Shown one piece after another: positions 28,542 to 38,790 of a stretch of DNA of 64,000 bases. The notes beneath the pieces are model-generated. The model did no database searches. It was not told the origin of the DNA and worked only from the letters and a program-made list of their open reading frames with translations. Position 1 is the first letter of the stretch, and the number at the start of each line of letters is the position of its first letter. The DNA lies in contig NZ_CP025263.1 of assembly GCF_002843605.1 (NCBI RefSeq), positions 5,981,501 to 6,045,500 on the forward strand, read 5' to 3'. Position numbers and translations under genes: made by a program. Origin of the DNA: Pseudomonas sp. S09G 359 (lineage in GTDB: Bacteria > Pseudomonadota > Gammaproteobacteria > Pseudomonadales > Pseudomonadaceae).

Positions 28542-30260
28542 ATGCGCCCACTCGCCCCCCTCGCCCTTGCCCTGTTGCTCACCGCTTGCGGAGACGGCGA
28601 ATCGCTGTTGCCGCCCGATGCGCGCCTGCCCGATGGCGGCCGTTACCGGGGCGATGTGGTCAATGGCTTGCTGCAGGGCCAGGGCCGCGTGGATTACCCC
28701 AACGGCAGTTGGTACGCCGGCCAGTTCGACAAAGGTCAGTGGCACGGTGCGGGCGAATGGCATGGCAGTAATGGCGAAGTCTACAAAGGCCAGTTCCAGC
28801 AAGGCCTGTTCGACGGCCAGGGCAGCCTGACCACCGCCGGCAGCCACTACGTAGGCGGGTTCAAGAACGGTCGACGCAACGGCGAAGGCACCCTCAAAGA
28901 GGGGCAGATGACCTATCGCGGCGAGTTCAAGGATGACCAGTATTCCGGCCTCGGCCGCCTTGAGCTGGCCGACGGCAGCCAATATCAGGGCCAGTTCGCC
29001 CACGGCAAGCCGAATGGCGAAGGCCAGCGTAACGACGACAGCGGCAACCAGTTCAGCGGCCACTTTGTGGATGGCCAGCTGGAAGGCAACGGCACCTTCA
29101 ATAGCGCCGACGGCGATATCTATGTGGGCCAGTTCAAGCAAAACCAGCTCAATGGCAAGGGCCGCTACGAAAACGCCGACGGCGACGTGTGGATCGGCCA
29201 GTTCAAGGAAGGCGCCCTGAGCGGCAAAGGCGAATTGATTGGCGTGGACGGCAGCCATTATGTCGGCCAGTTCAGCGACTGGCGCTTTACCGGCGAAGGC
29301 CGCCTGAACCTCACCGATGGCAGCTTCTATATTGGCGGCTTTGACAGCGACAGCTATCAAGGCACCGGCACCCTGGTACTTACCGACGGCACCGTGCAGG
29401 CCGGCACTTGGGTCAATGGCATGCGTGTGCGTGACGCCGATGGCAAGCTGCTGCCCGACCCACTGGAAATCGGCGTGCTGGCCCAGGGCCACTTGCTCGA
29501 CGCGGCACTCGCCGCCGTACCGGCGTCCACCCCGGCAGTGGAGCTGTACACTTTGGCCGTGGCCGGCGACGGCAAGCAAAGCGTGTTCCTGCGCGAAGCC
29601 GATTACGTCAGCAATATGCTCGCCACGCGCTTCGGTGCGCGCGGGCAGATCCGCCTGGTCAACCACCGCGACCATATCGCTGACCGCCCCCTGGCCACCC
29701 GCGAAAGCCTGCGCCGCGCCGTGCAGACCCTGGCCGAACGCAGCGGGCCGGAAGACCTGGTGTTTATCTACCTGACCAGCCACGGTACCCACGAACACGA
29801 ACTGGTGCTGGACCAGCCGCGCATGGAGCTGGCCGACCTGCCGGCCGATGAACTGGCCGCCGTGCTTACGCCACTGAAAAACCGCGACAAGATCATCGTG
29901 ATTTCCGCCTGCTACTCCGGCGGTTTCATCCCCGCGCTCAAAGACGAACGCACGCTGATCATGACCGCCTCGCGCGCCGATCGGGTGTCCTTCGGATGTT
30001 CCGAGGAAGCCGACTTTACCTACTTCGGCGACGCCCTCTTCGCCCAAGCCTTCAACCAGACCGACGACCTGCAGCAAGCCTTCAAGCTGGCGCAACTGCA
30101 CGTGGCCGAACGCGAGCAGGCGGACAACTTCGAAGCGTCCGAACCGCAGATCTGGGCCCCCAAAGGCGTGATCGCCCACTGGCAATTATTACGCAAGCAG
30201 CAGGCACGAAAGGCGCTCGAAAGCGTCTCAATGAATAGCAAGGAAGCCAAAGGCAACTAA
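28542..30260 (+). CDS. MORN-repeat lipoprotein with C13 (legumain-like) peptidase domain
   Basis: A 572-residue protein. Signal MRPLAPLALALLLTAC is a lipobox (Cys16). Residues about 30-300 hold eleven or so tandem MORN repeats of about 23 residues (pattern G-x-Y-x-G-Q-F-x-x-G-x-x-x-G-x-G). Residues about 340-545 form a clan CD cysteine peptidase of family C13: His414 in YLTSHGTHEHE and Cys457 in VISACYSGGFIP, then MTASRADRVSFGCSEE. The ATG at 28542 gives a clean lipoprotein signal; longer starts run into the repeat array. Expected to be anchored in the envelope facing the periplasm. Substrate unknown. Confidence 0.88.
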   Translation: MRPLAPLALALLLTACGDGESLLPPDARLPDGGRYRGDVVNGLLQGQGRVDYPNGSWYAGQFDKGQWHGAGEWHGSNGEVYKGQFQQGLFDGQGSLTTAGSHYVGGFKNGRRNGEGTLKEGQMTYRGEFKDDQYSGLGRLELADGSQYQGQFAHGKPNGEGQRNDDSGNQFSGHFVDGQLEGNGTFNSADGDIYVGQFKQNQLNGKGRYENADGDVWIGQFKEGALSGKGELIGVDGSHYVGQFSDWRFTGEGRLNLTDGSFYIGGFDSDSYQGTGTLVLTDGTVQAGTWVNGMRVRDADGKLLPDPLEIGVLAQGHLLDAALAAVPASTPAVELYTLAVAGDGKQSVFLREADYVSNMLATRFGARGQIRLVNHRDHIADRPLATRESLRRAVQTLAERSGPEDLVFIYLTSHGTHEHELVLDQPRMELADLPADELAAVLTPLKNRDKIIVISACYSGGFIPALKDERTLIMTASRADRVSFGCSEEADFTYFGDALFAQAFNQTDDLQQAFKLAQLHVAEREQADNFEASEPQIWAPKGVIAHWQLLRKQQARKALESVSMNSKEAKGN

Positions 30261-30289
30261 GCTGTAACGTGTAACAAGGGGGAAACACC

Positions 30290-30931
30290 ATGTACCTGAC
30301 ACCTCAGCATATCTTGCTGGCTGGCGCCTCTGGCCTCACCGGCGAACACCTGCTCGACCGCCTGCTCAACGAACCCACCGTGACCCGCGTGCTGGCACCC
30401 AGCCGCAAACCGTTGGCGGAACACCCGCACCTGGAAAACCCGGTGGGCGACCCGGCGGTGTTCCTGCCGCAACTGAGCGGCCGCGTGGATATCGCCTTCT
30501 GCTGCCTGGGCACTACCATCAAGCAGGCGGGCTCCGAAGCGGCATTTCGCGCCGTCGACCTGGACATGGTGGTGGCCTTCGCCCAACGCGCACGGGACAT
30601 GGGCGCGCGGCACCTGATCGTGATCAGCGCGATTGGCGCCGACCCGAAATCCTCGATCTTCTACAACCGCGTCAAGGGCGAAATGGAACAGGCGCTGAAG
30701 GCCCAAAACTGGCCGCAACTGACCATCGTGCGGCCGTCCTTGCTGCTGGGGGAACGGCTGGAGCCGCGCCTGGCCGAGCAATTGGCCGGGCCGCTGTCGC
30801 GATTGATTCCGGGCAAGTACCACGGCATTGAAGTATGTGAACTGGCCCGAGCCATGTGGCGCCTGGCGCTGGAAGAGCAGGATGGGGTGCGCGTGGTGGA
30901 GTCGGATGAGTTGCGTAAGCTCGGTAAATAA
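30290..30931 (+). CDS. NAD(P)-binding oxidoreductase (atypical SDR, HTATIP2-like)
   Basis: A 213-residue Rossmann protein: [14 protein letters not shown] at residues 9-22 is the nucleotide-binding loop, [13 protein letters not shown] and [20 protein letters not shown] match the TIP30/NmrA-like subgroup, and Tyr-x-x-x-Lys is present as YNRVK. Reaction unknown. GGGGGAAA precedes the ATG, 29 bases after the MORN-peptidase stop, so the two may be co-transcribed. Confidence 0.87.
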   Translation: MYLTPQHILLAGASGLTGEHLLDRLLNEPTVTRVLAPSRKPLAEHPHLENPVGDPAVFLPQLSGRVDIAFCCLGTTIKQAGSEAAFRAVDLDMVVAFAQRARDMGARHLIVISAIGADPKSSIFYNRVKGEMEQALKAQNWPQLTIVRPSLLLGERLEPRLAEQLAGPLSRLIPGKYHGIEVCELARAMWRLALEEQDGVRVVESDELRKLGK

Positions 30932-30958
30932 GCCGATTTAGCTACTGTCAGAGATATA

Positions 30959-31052
30959 AATGTGGGAGCGGGCTTGCTCGCGAAGGCGGTGAATCAGTCA
31001 ACTTATGCAGGGACTGACACACTGTATTCGCGAGCAAGCCCGCTCCCACATT
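30959..31052. repeat. REPIN, GAGCGGGCTTGCTCGC type
   Basis: Perfect 26-bp arms 30959-30984 and 31027-31052 (AATGTGGGAGCGGGCTTGCT...). It fills the gap between the convergent oxidoreductase and YceK-like genes. Confidence 0.9.
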
Positions 31053-31079
31053 GGTTTTGTAGTGCATTCAGGATCAGGG

Positions 31080-31364
31080 TTAAAGCCCGCCTGTAGCGTT
31101 GAACCCCACCCCCAGCACCGTCAACACCGACAGTGGCAGCAGCAGGGTGTCGAGCAACGCACTCGCCGGCAGGTCCACACCCGGATAGCTCGGCGCCTCG
31201 GCGCCAAAGCGATCCTTGGCGCAGCAGCCGCCGTTCATGGCGTACAAGTCCAGGCGTGTGCCGGCATACACCACCGGCGCGCCGGGTTGCGCCGCATCCA
31301 GCGTGCGCGCCGTGGCGCAACCCGCCAGTTGCAAGGCCAAAACCACCAGCAGCGCCTTATTCAT
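31080..31364 (-). CDS. YceK/YidQ-family lipoprotein
   Basis: A 94-residue lipoprotein: signal to LAGC (Cys16), then a short periplasmic domain with the Cys-Cys pair in [11 protein letters not shown] and a hydrophobic stretch [18 protein letters not shown] close to the C-terminus, as in YceK (DUF1375). Function unknown. Its start overlaps the ubiX stop by 8 bases. Confidence 0.85.
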   Translation of the reverse strand: MNKALLVVLALQLAGCATARTLDAAQPGAPVVYAGTRLDLYAMNGGCCAKDRFGAEAPSYPGVDLPASALLDTLLLPLSVLTVLGVGFNATGGL

Positions 31365-31986
31365 CGCTGCTCAAATGGTGTTCGCCCCAACGCGGCAGCA
31401 TGTCCTGAGGGATATTCAGCAGGTTGAGAATCCGCGCCACCACAAAGTCCACCAGGTCATCGATGGTCTGTGGCTGGTGATAGAACCCCGGCGACGCCGG
31501 CAAGATGGTCACGCCCATGTTCGACAACTTGAGCATGTGCTCCAGGTGAATACTCGAATACGGCGCTTCACGCGGCACCAGGATCAACTGGCGACGCTCC
31601 TTCAGGGTCACATCCGCCGCGCGCTCGATGAGGTTATTGCAGGCGCCGGTGGCAATCGCCGACAGGGTACCCGTGGAGCACGGCACCACCACCATCGCCG
31701 CCGGCGCGCCGGAGCCGGAGGCCACCGGTGACATCCAATCCTCTTTCCCGTAGACCTTGATCTGCCCCGCCGCCGCACCGGTGTACTCGGTGAGGAAGGC
31801 CTGCATCATCTGCACCTTGGGCGGCAGCGCCACGTCGGTTTCAGTCGCCAACACCAACTGCGCGGCCTTGGAGATCAGGAAATGCACCTCGCGGTCCTCA
31901 CGCACCAGGCAATCGAGCAGGCGCAGGCCATAGGGCGCGCCGGACGCGCCCGTCATCGCCAGGGTAACGCGCTCCGGGCCGCTCAT
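31357..31986 (-). CDS. ubiX: Flavin prenyltransferase UbiX
   Basis: A 209-residue homo-oligomeric enzyme that makes prenylated FMN, the cofactor of UbiD decarboxylase in ubiquinone synthesis. It has [14 protein letters not shown] (FMN-phosphate site), [15 protein letters not shown] and [20 protein letters not shown] 31986 overlaps the mpl stop (ATGA); longer frames are excluded by that overlap and by lost similarity. Confidence 0.96.
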   Translation of the reverse strand: MSGPERVTLAMTGASGAPYGLRLLDCLVREDREVHFLISKAAQLVLATETDVALPPKVQMMQAFLTEYTGAAAGQIKVYGKEDWMSPVASGSGAPAAMVVVPCSTGTLSAIATGACNNLIERAADVTLKERRQLILVPREAPYSSIHLEHMLKLSNMGVTILPASPGFYHQPQTIDDLVDFVVARILNLLNIPQDMLPRWGEHHLSSDE

Positions 31987-33332
31987 TTGAGCGCCTCGGC
32001 CAATTTGCCGTGCAGGCCGCCGAAGCCGCCATTGCTCATCACAACCACGTGGGTGCCGGGCTTGGCCTGATGCTTGACGTGTTCGATGATGCCTTCGATC
32101 GAATCGCACACAATCGACGGCACGGTGCACAGCGCCGCAATCGCCGGCAGGTCCCAGCCGAGGTTCGAGGGCGCATACCAGATAACCTGATCGGCATCGT
32201 TGACGCTTTCCGGCAGGCCATCACGGTGCGCGCCGAGCTTCATCGAGTTGGAGCGCGGCTCCACAATGGCGATGATCTGCGCATCACCGACACGCTTGCG
32301 CAAGCCGTCGAGGGTAGTAGCGATTGCCGTTGGGTGGTGGGCAAAGTCGTCGTAGATGGTAATCCCATTCACGTCCGCGACCTTCTCCATGCGGCGCTTC
32401 ACACTTTTGAAGGCGCTCAATGCGGCAATACCCATGGAAGGCACCACGCCCACATGGCGTGCCGCAGCCAAGGTGACCAAGGCATTGGCGACGTTATGCT
32501 GGCCGGTCATGTCCCAGTCGACGATGCCTTGGGCCACGCCCTCAAACAGCACTTCAAACCTGGAACCGTCTTCACTGAGCAACTTGACCTGCCATTGCCC
32601 GCCCGCACCGGTGGTTTGCACCGGGGTCCAGCAGCCCATCTCGATCACGCGCTGCAACGCCGGCTCAGTGGTCGGGTGGATAACCAGGCCTTCGCTCGGG
32701 ATGGTGCGCACCAAGTGGTGGAACTGTCGTTCGATGGCTGCCAGGTCGGGGAAGATGTCGGCGTGATCGAACTCAAGGTTATTGAGGATCGCCGTACGTG
32801 GGCGGTAGTGGACGAACTTCGAGCGCTTGTCGAAGAAGGCGCTGTCGTACTCGTCCGCCTCGATCACGAAGAACGGCGTATCGCCCAGGCGCGCCGACAC
32901 CGAGAAGTTCTGCGGCACGCCGCCAATCAGGAAGCCCGGGCTCATGCCCGCATGCTCCAACACCCAGGCCAGCATGCTGCTGGTGGTGGTCTTGCCGTGG
33001 GTGCCGGCCACCGCCAATACCCAACGGCCTTGCAGCACATGGTCGGCCAGCCACTGCGGGCCGGACACATACGGCAAACCTTTATTGAGCACGTATTCGA
33101 CCGCCGGGTTGCCACGGGACATGGCATTGCCGATCACTACCAGGTCTGGGACCGGGTCGAATTGCGCCGGGTCGTAGCCTTGGGTCAGCTCAATGCCCTG
33201 GGCCTCGAGTTGCGTGCTCATGGGCGGGTAAACATTGGCATCGGAGCCGGTGACGTGATGACCCAGCTCTTTGGCCAGAACCGCCATCGAGCCCATGAAC
33301 GTACCGCAAATACCAAGAATATGAATGTGCAT
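31983..33332 (-). CDS. mpl: UDP-MurNAc:L-Ala-gamma-D-Glu-meso-DAP ligase
   Basis: A 449-residue Mur-ligase-family enzyme that reattaches recycled tripeptide to UDP-MurNAc in the cytoplasm. Start [23 protein letters not shown] loop [13 protein letters not shown] (about 110-122), and [11 protein letters not shown] in the C-terminal domain are diagnostic. ATG 33332 gives the normal length; the longer frame to 33386 adds a non-homologous stub. Forms an mpl-ubiX-YceK run. Confidence 0.96.
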   Translation of the reverse strand: MHIHILGICGTFMGSMAVLAKELGHHVTGSDANVYPPMSTQLEAQGIELTQGYDPAQFDPVPDLVVIGNAMSRGNPAVEYVLNKGLPYVSGPQWLADHVLQGRWVLAVAGTHGKTTTSSMLAWVLEHAGMSPGFLIGGVPQNFSVSARLGDTPFFVIEADEYDSAFFDKRSKFVHYRPRTAILNNLEFDHADIFPDLAAIERQFHHLVRTIPSEGLVIHPTTEPALQRVIEMGCWTPVQTTGAGGQWQVKLLSEDGSRFEVLFEGVAQGIVDWDMTGQHNVANALVTLAAARHVGVVPSMGIAALSAFKSVKRRMEKVADVNGITIYDDFAHHPTAIATTLDGLRKRVGDAQIIAIVEPRSNSMKLGAHRDGLPESVNDADQVIWYAPSNLGWDLPAIAALCTVPSIVCDSIEGIIEHVKHQAKPGTHVVVMSNGGFGGLHGKLAEALK

Positions 33333-33389
33333 AGTCGACCTCGTAAAACATCGAGGCAGGTTAGCGCAGGGGGGCGAAAATCGCACTCT

Positions 33390-35291
33390 TTAGCTGTTGG
33401 CCTGCCGGGCTATGCCGTGCCTGCGCAACTTTCTATACAGGGTGTTGCGGCTGACCCCCAACTGCGCTGCCGTATGGGTCATGTGCCAGCGCTGTTGCTC
33501 CAGGGCCGTCAGCAGCGCGAGTCGCTCTGCGTCTTCCAGTGGCGACTCCACCCGCTTGGCCTCGGCGACCGATTGCGGCTGAGCCTGGCGGATCTGCGCG
33601 GGCAAATCCTCAAGGCCGACACACCCGTCGTCGCACAGTGCCGCCAGCGTGCGCAGCACGGTGCGCAACTGCCGCACGTTGCCCGGCCAGGCGAAGGCCA
33701 GCAGCGCCGCACGCGCGGCCGGGGCGAGCTGCACCGGCTGCCCGGCCGCTTCTTGCGCCAGCAGGAAATCCAGCAATTGCGGCGTGTCGCTGCGCTCACG
33801 CAGCGGCGGCAGGCCGACTTCCAGGCCGTTGAGTCGGTAGTACAGGTCCTCACGAAAACTGCCGTCCTGCACGCGTTCCAGCAAATTCCGGTGGGTCGCG
33901 CTGATAATTCTTACATTCACTGCCTGGGGCTCACCGCCGAGCGGCACCACCATGCGGTCTTCCAGCACCCTGAGCAGGCGGGTCTGCAGCGCCAGTGGCA
34001 TATCGCCGATTTCGTCGAGGAACAGCGTGCCGCCGTCGGCCTGCTGCAACTTGCCCTGCATGCCTTCCTTGCGCGCTCCGGTGAAGCTGCCACCGCGATA
34101 ACCGAACAGTTCACTTTCGATCAGGCTTTCCGGGATGGCCGCACAGTTGAGGGCCACGAAGGCTTTGTCGGCGCGCATGCTGGCGTGGTGCACCGCCTTG
34201 GCGAAGGCTTCCTTGCCGGAACCGGTTTCGCCATTGATCAATAAGGGCACGTCGCGCTCGAACACCCGCAGCGCCTTGCGAAAATCATTCTGCAGCGCCG
34301 GGTCACCCATGCACATGCCAGGCAGGCGCGGCCGCTCGGGTGCTGGAGGGGGGATTGCCGCCTGGCTGCGCACTTGCCCACGCAAGGCCGCGAACAGAGG
34401 CCGGCCATCGCGGGTGCGCAGTGGCCAACTGGCAGTCGCATTCGCGCTGGCACGCCCCAGCAACTGGTCCAGGGAACAGTCGAAAAACGCCTCCACCGGC
34501 TGCCCCATCAGGCCGCCACGCGCCTGCCCCAACAGGTTCAGCGCACTCTGGTTTGCGGCGCAGATGCGCCCTTCGCCATCGAACGCCAACAGCCCTTCGC
34601 TGAACAACCCTACCGACTCGGCCTGCAAGTGAAAACGCAGCAACCAGTGGCGCTCAAAGTGACGCAGGAAGTAACAACTTTCGATCATCTTCGCCGACAG
34701 GTTCACCAGCGCCATGGTATGGAACTGGCTTTGTCGCGACACCGCTTCGCGCGCCGAGGACACATCGAGCACCGCCAGCAATTCACCATGGGGGTCGAAC
34801 ACCGGGCTCGCCGAACAGGTCAGCCCCGTATGACGGCCACGGAAATGCTCATCGCGATGAATGGTCAACGACTGGCGCTCCACCAGGCAGGTACCGATGC
34901 CGTTGGTGCCTTCACTGGCCTCACTCCAGTCGGCGCCCAGCCACAGCCCGGCGCGCTCGAAGATCTTGCGCTCGGACGGCGCGGTGACACAGTTGAGGAT
35001 CACCCCGCGTGCATCGGTCAGCAGCACCGCATGGCCGGCGCCCGAGAGTTGTTGGTGCAAGCTGTTCATCTCATTGCCAGCGATGCTCAGCACTTGTTGC
35101 AGGCGCTCGCGGCTTTCCAGCAGGCGCCCGTGTTCGAGCACGGTAGGGGCGATAGTCTGCGCCGGGTCGAGGTGGTAATCCTCGAGGCAACGCAGCCAGG
35201 AACGGGCGATGGAGGGATCGCTGGACGGATCGCGGCCGCGCGCCACAGTGAGGACTTGCTGGGCATGGCGACTGAAATGATCGTTATGCAT
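33390..35291 (-). CDS. eatR: Sigma-54-dependent activator of ethanolamine genes (EatR/AcoR type)
   Basis: A 633-residue enhancer-binding protein: an N-terminal GAF-type sensor (about 65-215), a PAS-like part (about 225-320), the AAA+ domain (about 335-560) with Walker A GETGSGKE and the sigma-54 loop written GGSFTGARKEG (GSFTGA instead of GAFTGA), and a Fis-type helix-turn-helix (TAAQLGVSRNTLYRKL). ATG 35291 has GGGAGA upstream. It is divergent from the aldehyde dehydrogenase gene, with a sigma-54 promoter between. By synteny it matches P. aeruginosa EatR (PA4021). Confidence 0.88.
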   Translation of the reverse strand: MHNDHFSRHAQQVLTVARGRDPSSDPSIARSWLRCLEDYHLDPAQTIAPTVLEHGRLLESRERLQQVLSIAGNEMNSLHQQLSGAGHAVLLTDARGVILNCVTAPSERKIFERAGLWLGADWSEASEGTNGIGTCLVERQSLTIHRDEHFRGRHTGLTCSASPVFDPHGELLAVLDVSSAREAVSRQSQFHTMALVNLSAKMIESCYFLRHFERHWLLRFHLQAESVGLFSEGLLAFDGEGRICAANQSALNLLGQARGGLMGQPVEAFFDCSLDQLLGRASANATASWPLRTRDGRPLFAALRGQVRSQAAIPPPAPERPRLPGMCMGDPALQNDFRKALRVFERDVPLLINGETGSGKEAFAKAVHHASMRADKAFVALNCAAIPESLIESELFGYRGGSFTGARKEGMQGKLQQADGGTLFLDEIGDMPLALQTRLLRVLEDRMVVPLGGEPQAVNVRIISATHRNLLERVQDGSFREDLYYRLNGLEVGLPPLRERSDTPQLLDFLLAQEAAGQPVQLAPAARAALLAFAWPGNVRQLRTVLRTLAALCDDGCVGLEDLPAQIRQAQPQSVAEAKRVESPLEDAERLALLTALEQQRWHMTHTAAQLGVSRNTLYRKLRRHGIARQANS

Positions 35292-35385
35292 GTTCTTATT
35301 ATTCTCCCTGCGTGAGAACAGCCAGCATCCCCCAGCCATCCAACCATTGCAATCCCGCGCCGACCCACCGGTCACAGCCTGTACC

Positions 35386-35400
35386 GTTTGTGGCACAAAC
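35386..35400. promoter_or_regulatory. Candidate EatR upstream activator site
   Basis: A perfect 15-bp palindrome GTTTGTGGCACAAAC, about 100 bases upstream of the sigma-54 promoter and in the divergent intergenic region, the right place for an enhancer-binding protein. Binding is inferred from position and symmetry only. Confidence 0.45.
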
Positions 35401-35483
35401 TGTAACCCAGGGTGTCTCGGCGCCGTGACAGCAACGCCTCGCAACAAAGCTCAACCCCTTGATTTACCTGGCCGGCAAAGCAG

Positions 35484-35499
35484 TGGCCCAACCTTTGCT
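35484..35499 (+). promoter_or_regulatory. Sigma-54 (-24/-12) promoter of the ethanolamine module
   Basis: TGGCCCAACCTTTGCT has the invariant GG and GC separated by exactly 10 bases and matches TGGCAC-N5-TTGCT with one change. Expected transcription start near 35510, 57 bases before the aldehyde dehydrogenase ATG. The neighbouring regulator is a sigma-54 activator, which strengthens the call. Confidence 0.8.
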
Positions 35500-35566
35500 C
35501 TACGCTTTATCAAGCGCAGCAACAGCGCTGCACTCCAATAAACATAAAAGCCAGGAGATACCCACC

Positions 35567-37087
35567 ATGCGTTACGCACACCCCGGTACTGAAGGCGCGA
35601 TCGTTTCGTTCAAGGCCAAGTACGGCAACTACATTGGTGGCGAATTCGTTGCGCCGGTCGACGGCAACTACTTCACCAACACCTCGCCGGTCAACGGCAA
35701 GCCTATCGCCGAATTCCCGCGCTCCACTGCCAAAGACATCGACAAGGCCCTCGACGCCGCCCACGCTGCCGCTGACGCCTGGGGCAAGACCTCGGCCCAG
35801 GACCGCTCGCTGGTGCTGCTGAAAATCGCCGACCGCATCGAACAGAACCTCGAACTGCTGGCCATCACCGAAACCTGGGACAACGGCAAGGCCGTGCGTG
35901 AAACCCTCAACGCCGACATCCCGCTGGCCGCCGACCACTTCCGCTACTTCGCCGGGTGCATCCGCGCCCAGGAAGGCACCAGCGCCGAAATCAACGAACA
36001 CACCGCGTCCTACCACTTCCACGAGCCGCTGGGCGTGGTCGGGCAGATCATCCCGTGGAACTTCCCGCTGCTGATGGCCGCGTGGAAACTCGCACCCGCC
36101 CTGGCCGCCGGCAACTGCGTGGTGCTCAAGCCGGCCGAGCAAACCCCGCTGGGCATCAACGTGCTGCTGGAAGTGATCGGCGACCTGCTGCCACCGGGCG
36201 TGCTGAACGTGGTGCACGGTTTCGGCAAAGAAGCCGGCGAAGCCCTGGCCACCAGCAAGCGCATCGCCAAGATCGCCTTCACCGGCTCTACGCCAGTGGG
36301 CTCGCACATCATGCATGCGGCGGCCGAGAACATCATTCCGTCCACCGTTGAACTGGGTGGCAAGTCGCCGAACATTTTCTTCGCCGACATCATGAAAGCC
36401 GAACCCTCGTTCATCGAGAAAGCCGCCGAAGGCCTGGTGCTGGCGTTCTTCAACCAAGGCGAAGTGTGCACCTGCCCATCCCGCGCGCTGGTGGAAGAGT
36501 CGATCTACGACGACTTCATGAAAGTGGTGATGAAGAAGATCGAGCAGATCAAACGCGGCGACCCGCTGGACACCGACACCATGGTCGGCGCCCAGGCGTC
36601 CGAGCAACAGTTCGACAAGATCCTGTCCTATCTGGAAATCGCCAAGGGCGAAGGCGCGCAGCTGCTTACCGGCGGCAAGGTTGAACAACTCACCGGTGAC
36701 ATGGCCGGCGGCTATTACATCCAGCCGACGCTGCTCAAGGGCACCAACGAAATGCGCGTATTCCAGGAAGAAATCTTTGGCCCGGTGGTGAGCATCACCA
36801 CTTTCAAGGACGAAGCTGAAGCCCTGGCCATTGCCAACGACACCGAGTTCGGCCTTGGCGCCGGCGTGTGGACCCGCGACATCAACCGCGCCTACCGCAT
36901 GGGCCGCGCGATCAAGGCAGGCCGCGTGTGGACCAACTGCTACCACCTGTACCCGGCGCATGCCGCGTTTGGCGGTTACAAGAAGTCCGGTGTGGGCCGT
37001 GAAACGCACAAGATGATGTTGGATCACTACCAGCAGACCAAGAACTTGCTGGTGAGCTACGACATTAATCCGCTCGGTTTCTTCTAA
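35567..37087 (+). CDS. exaC: NAD-dependent aldehyde dehydrogenase (ExaC/AcoD type)
   Basis: A 506-residue aldehyde dehydrogenase expected to oxidise the acetaldehyde released by ethanolamine ammonia-lyase to acetate. The NAD fold contains [31 protein letters not shown], the Glu motif [12 protein letters not shown] and the catalytic cysteine in [16 protein letters not shown]. The start [16 protein letters not shown] at ATG 35567 follows AGGAG; the open frame upstream is not coding. Sigma-54 promoter directly upstream, permease and eutBC downstream. The gene name is by family; the syntenic P. aeruginosa gene is PA4022. Confidence 0.9.
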   Translation: MRYAHPGTEGAIVSFKAKYGNYIGGEFVAPVDGNYFTNTSPVNGKPIAEFPRSTAKDIDKALDAAHAAADAWGKTSAQDRSLVLLKIADRIEQNLELLAITETWDNGKAVRETLNADIPLAADHFRYFAGCIRAQEGTSAEINEHTASYHFHEPLGVVGQIIPWNFPLLMAAWKLAPALAAGNCVVLKPAEQTPLGINVLLEVIGDLLPPGVLNVVHGFGKEAGEALATSKRIAKIAFTGSTPVGSHIMHAAAENIIPSTVELGGKSPNIFFADIMKAEPSFIEKAAEGLVLAFFNQGEVCTCPSRALVEESIYDDFMKVVMKKIEQIKRGDPLDTDTMVGAQASEQQFDKILSYLEIAKGEGAQLLTGGKVEQLTGDMAGGYYIQPTLLKGTNEMRVFQEEIFGPVVSITTFKDEAEALAIANDTEFGLGAGVWTRDINRAYRMGRAIKAGRVWTNCYHLYPAHAAFGGYKKSGVGRETHKMMLDHYQQTKNLLVSYDINPLGFF

Positions 37088-37119
37088 CTAGCACCCCCTC
37101 CCACAGTTGAAATGCAATC

Positions 37120-37214
37120 AAATGTGGGAGGGGGCTTGCCCCCGATGAGGGTGTGTCAGTTACTTGATTTTTGGCTGACACACTGCAATCGGGGGCAAGC
37201 CCCCTCCCACATTT
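37120..37214. repeat. REPIN, GAGGGGGCTTGCCCCC type, with adjacent fragment
   Basis: Perfect 27-bp arms 37120-37146 and 37188-37214. A short extra piece of the same element (CCCCCTCCCAC near 37094-37104) lies just upstream. It interrupts the ethanolamine operon between aldehyde dehydrogenase and permease, and could lower downstream transcript levels. Confidence 0.88.
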
Positions 37215-37292
37215 GGATCTTCATAAGTACTTGCAAATTGCGACCGGCACAAAGATGCCGAATCAGAACAATAACAATGAAAGGTACTTCCC

Positions 37293-38726
37293 ATGCCTAG
37301 CGAACCCACTGGCTCTTCCGTCGACTTCGAAAAAGTCGACTCCCAATACTTCCAACAACGCGAATTGAAAAAAGGTGCCGCCGGCTGGGTGCTCTTAGTT
37401 GGCCTCGGCGTTGCCTACGTTATCTCCGGCGACTACGCCGGCTGGAACTTCGGCCTGGCCCAGGGTGGTTGGGGCGGGATGTTCCTCGCCACATTGCTGA
37501 TGGCCACCATGTACCTGTGCATGTGTTTTTCCCTGGCCGAACTGTCTTCCATGATTCCTACCGCCGGCGGCGGCTACGGCTTCGCCCGCAGCGCCTTTGG
37601 CCCTTGGGGTGGTTTCCTGACTGGCACCGCCATCCTGATCGAATACGCCATCGCCCCCGCCGCCATCGCCGTATTTATCGGCGCGTATTGTGAGTCGCTG
37701 TTCGGTATCGGCGGCTGGATGATTTACCTGGCGTTCTACATCATCTTTATCGGCATCCACATCTTCGGTGTCGGCGAGGCATTGAAGCTGATGTTTGTGA
37801 TCACCGCCGTGGCTGCGATTGCCTTGGGCGTGTTTCTGGTGGCGATGGTGCCGCACTTCAACGTCGCCAACTTGCTCGACATCCCGGTGACCGAAGCCAA
37901 GGGCGCCAGCACCTTCCTGCCCTTCGGCTACGTCGGCGTGTGGGCAGCGATCCCCTATGCAATCTGGTTTTTCCTCGCCGTAGAGGGTGTGCCCCTGGCC
38001 GCCGAAGAAACCAAGAACCCCAAACGCGACCTGCCGCGCGGCCTGATCGGCGCCATTGTGGTGCTCACCAGTTTTGCCTTGCTGATTCTGGTGATCGCAC
38101 CGGGCGGCGCCGGCACCTACGCGCTGATCAAGTCCGGCAACCCCTTGGTGGAAGCGTTGGCGCTGTCCTACGGCGGCTCGACCTGGATGGGCAGCTTCGT
38201 CAACCTGGTGGGCCTGGCGGGCTTGATCGCGAGCTTTTTCTCGATCATCTATGCCTATTCGCGGCAGATCTTTGCCTTGTCCCGCGCCGGCTACCTGCCG
38301 CGCAAACTGTCCCAGACCAACAAGAGCAAGGCGCCCGTGCTGGCGCTGGTGATCCCCGGGATCATCGGTTTTGGCCTGTCGCTGACCGGCCAGGGTGATT
38401 TGCTGATTCTGGTCGCGGTGTTTGGCGCGACCATTTCCTACGTGCTGATGATGGCCGCGCACATCACCCTGCGCATCCGCCGCCCCAAAATGGACCGCCC
38501 ATACCGCACACCGGGCGGCATCTTCACTTCGGGCGTTGCCTTGGTACTGGCCTGCGTGGCCGTAGTGGCGGGCTTTCTGGTGGACCCACGGGTGGTGATT
38601 GGCGCCGCGATCATCTATGGAGTATTAATTGCTTACTTTGCTTTCTACAGCCGGCATCACTTGGTAGCAGGCACGCCCGAAGAGGAATTCGCGGCGATCC
38701 AGGCCGCAGAGGCCGCCTTGCACTAA
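37293..38726 (+). CDS. eat: Ethanolamine permease
   Basis: A 477-residue APC-superfamily transporter with about 12 membrane helices. After a soluble N-terminus (RELKKGAAGW) come GLGVAYVISGDYAGWNFGLA, IPTAGGGYGFARSAFGPWGG and WFFLAVEGVPLAAEETKNPK, hallmarks of the ethanolamine permease group. It would import ethanolamine for EutBC. It lies 65 bases upstream of eutB. Confidence 0.92.
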   Translation: MPSEPTGSSVDFEKVDSQYFQQRELKKGAAGWVLLVGLGVAYVISGDYAGWNFGLAQGGWGGMFLATLLMATMYLCMCFSLAELSSMIPTAGGGYGFARSAFGPWGGFLTGTAILIEYAIAPAAIAVFIGAYCESLFGIGGWMIYLAFYIIFIGIHIFGVGEALKLMFVITAVAAIALGVFLVAMVPHFNVANLLDIPVTEAKGASTFLPFGYVGVWAAIPYAIWFFLAVEGVPLAAEETKNPKRDLPRGLIGAIVVLTSFALLILVIAPGGAGTYALIKSGNPLVEALALSYGGSTWMGSFVNLVGLAGLIASFFSIIYAYSRQIFALSRAGYLPRKLSQTNKSKAPVLALVIPGIIGFGLSLTGQGDLLILVAVFGATISYVLMMAAHITLRIRRPKMDRPYRTPGGIFTSGVALVLACVAVVAGFLVDPRVVIGAAIIYGVLIAYFAFYSRHHLVAGTPEEEFAAIQAAEAALH

Positions 38727-38790
38727 TAGCCGTAAACCTCGACGCGGATGCTTGACTCACAGGTATTCCGCGTCGCCAAGGAGACACTGT

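Noticed and set aside
32010..34244. 744-codon open frame opposite mpl and eatR
   Set aside because: Covers two well-supported minus-strand genes and their gap; the translation has no domain.
35549..35566. B12-box-like AGCCAGGAGATACC before the aldehyde dehydrogenase
   Set aside because: It is the ribosome binding site; the leader from the sigma-54 start is only about 57 bases, too short for a cobalamin riboswitch.
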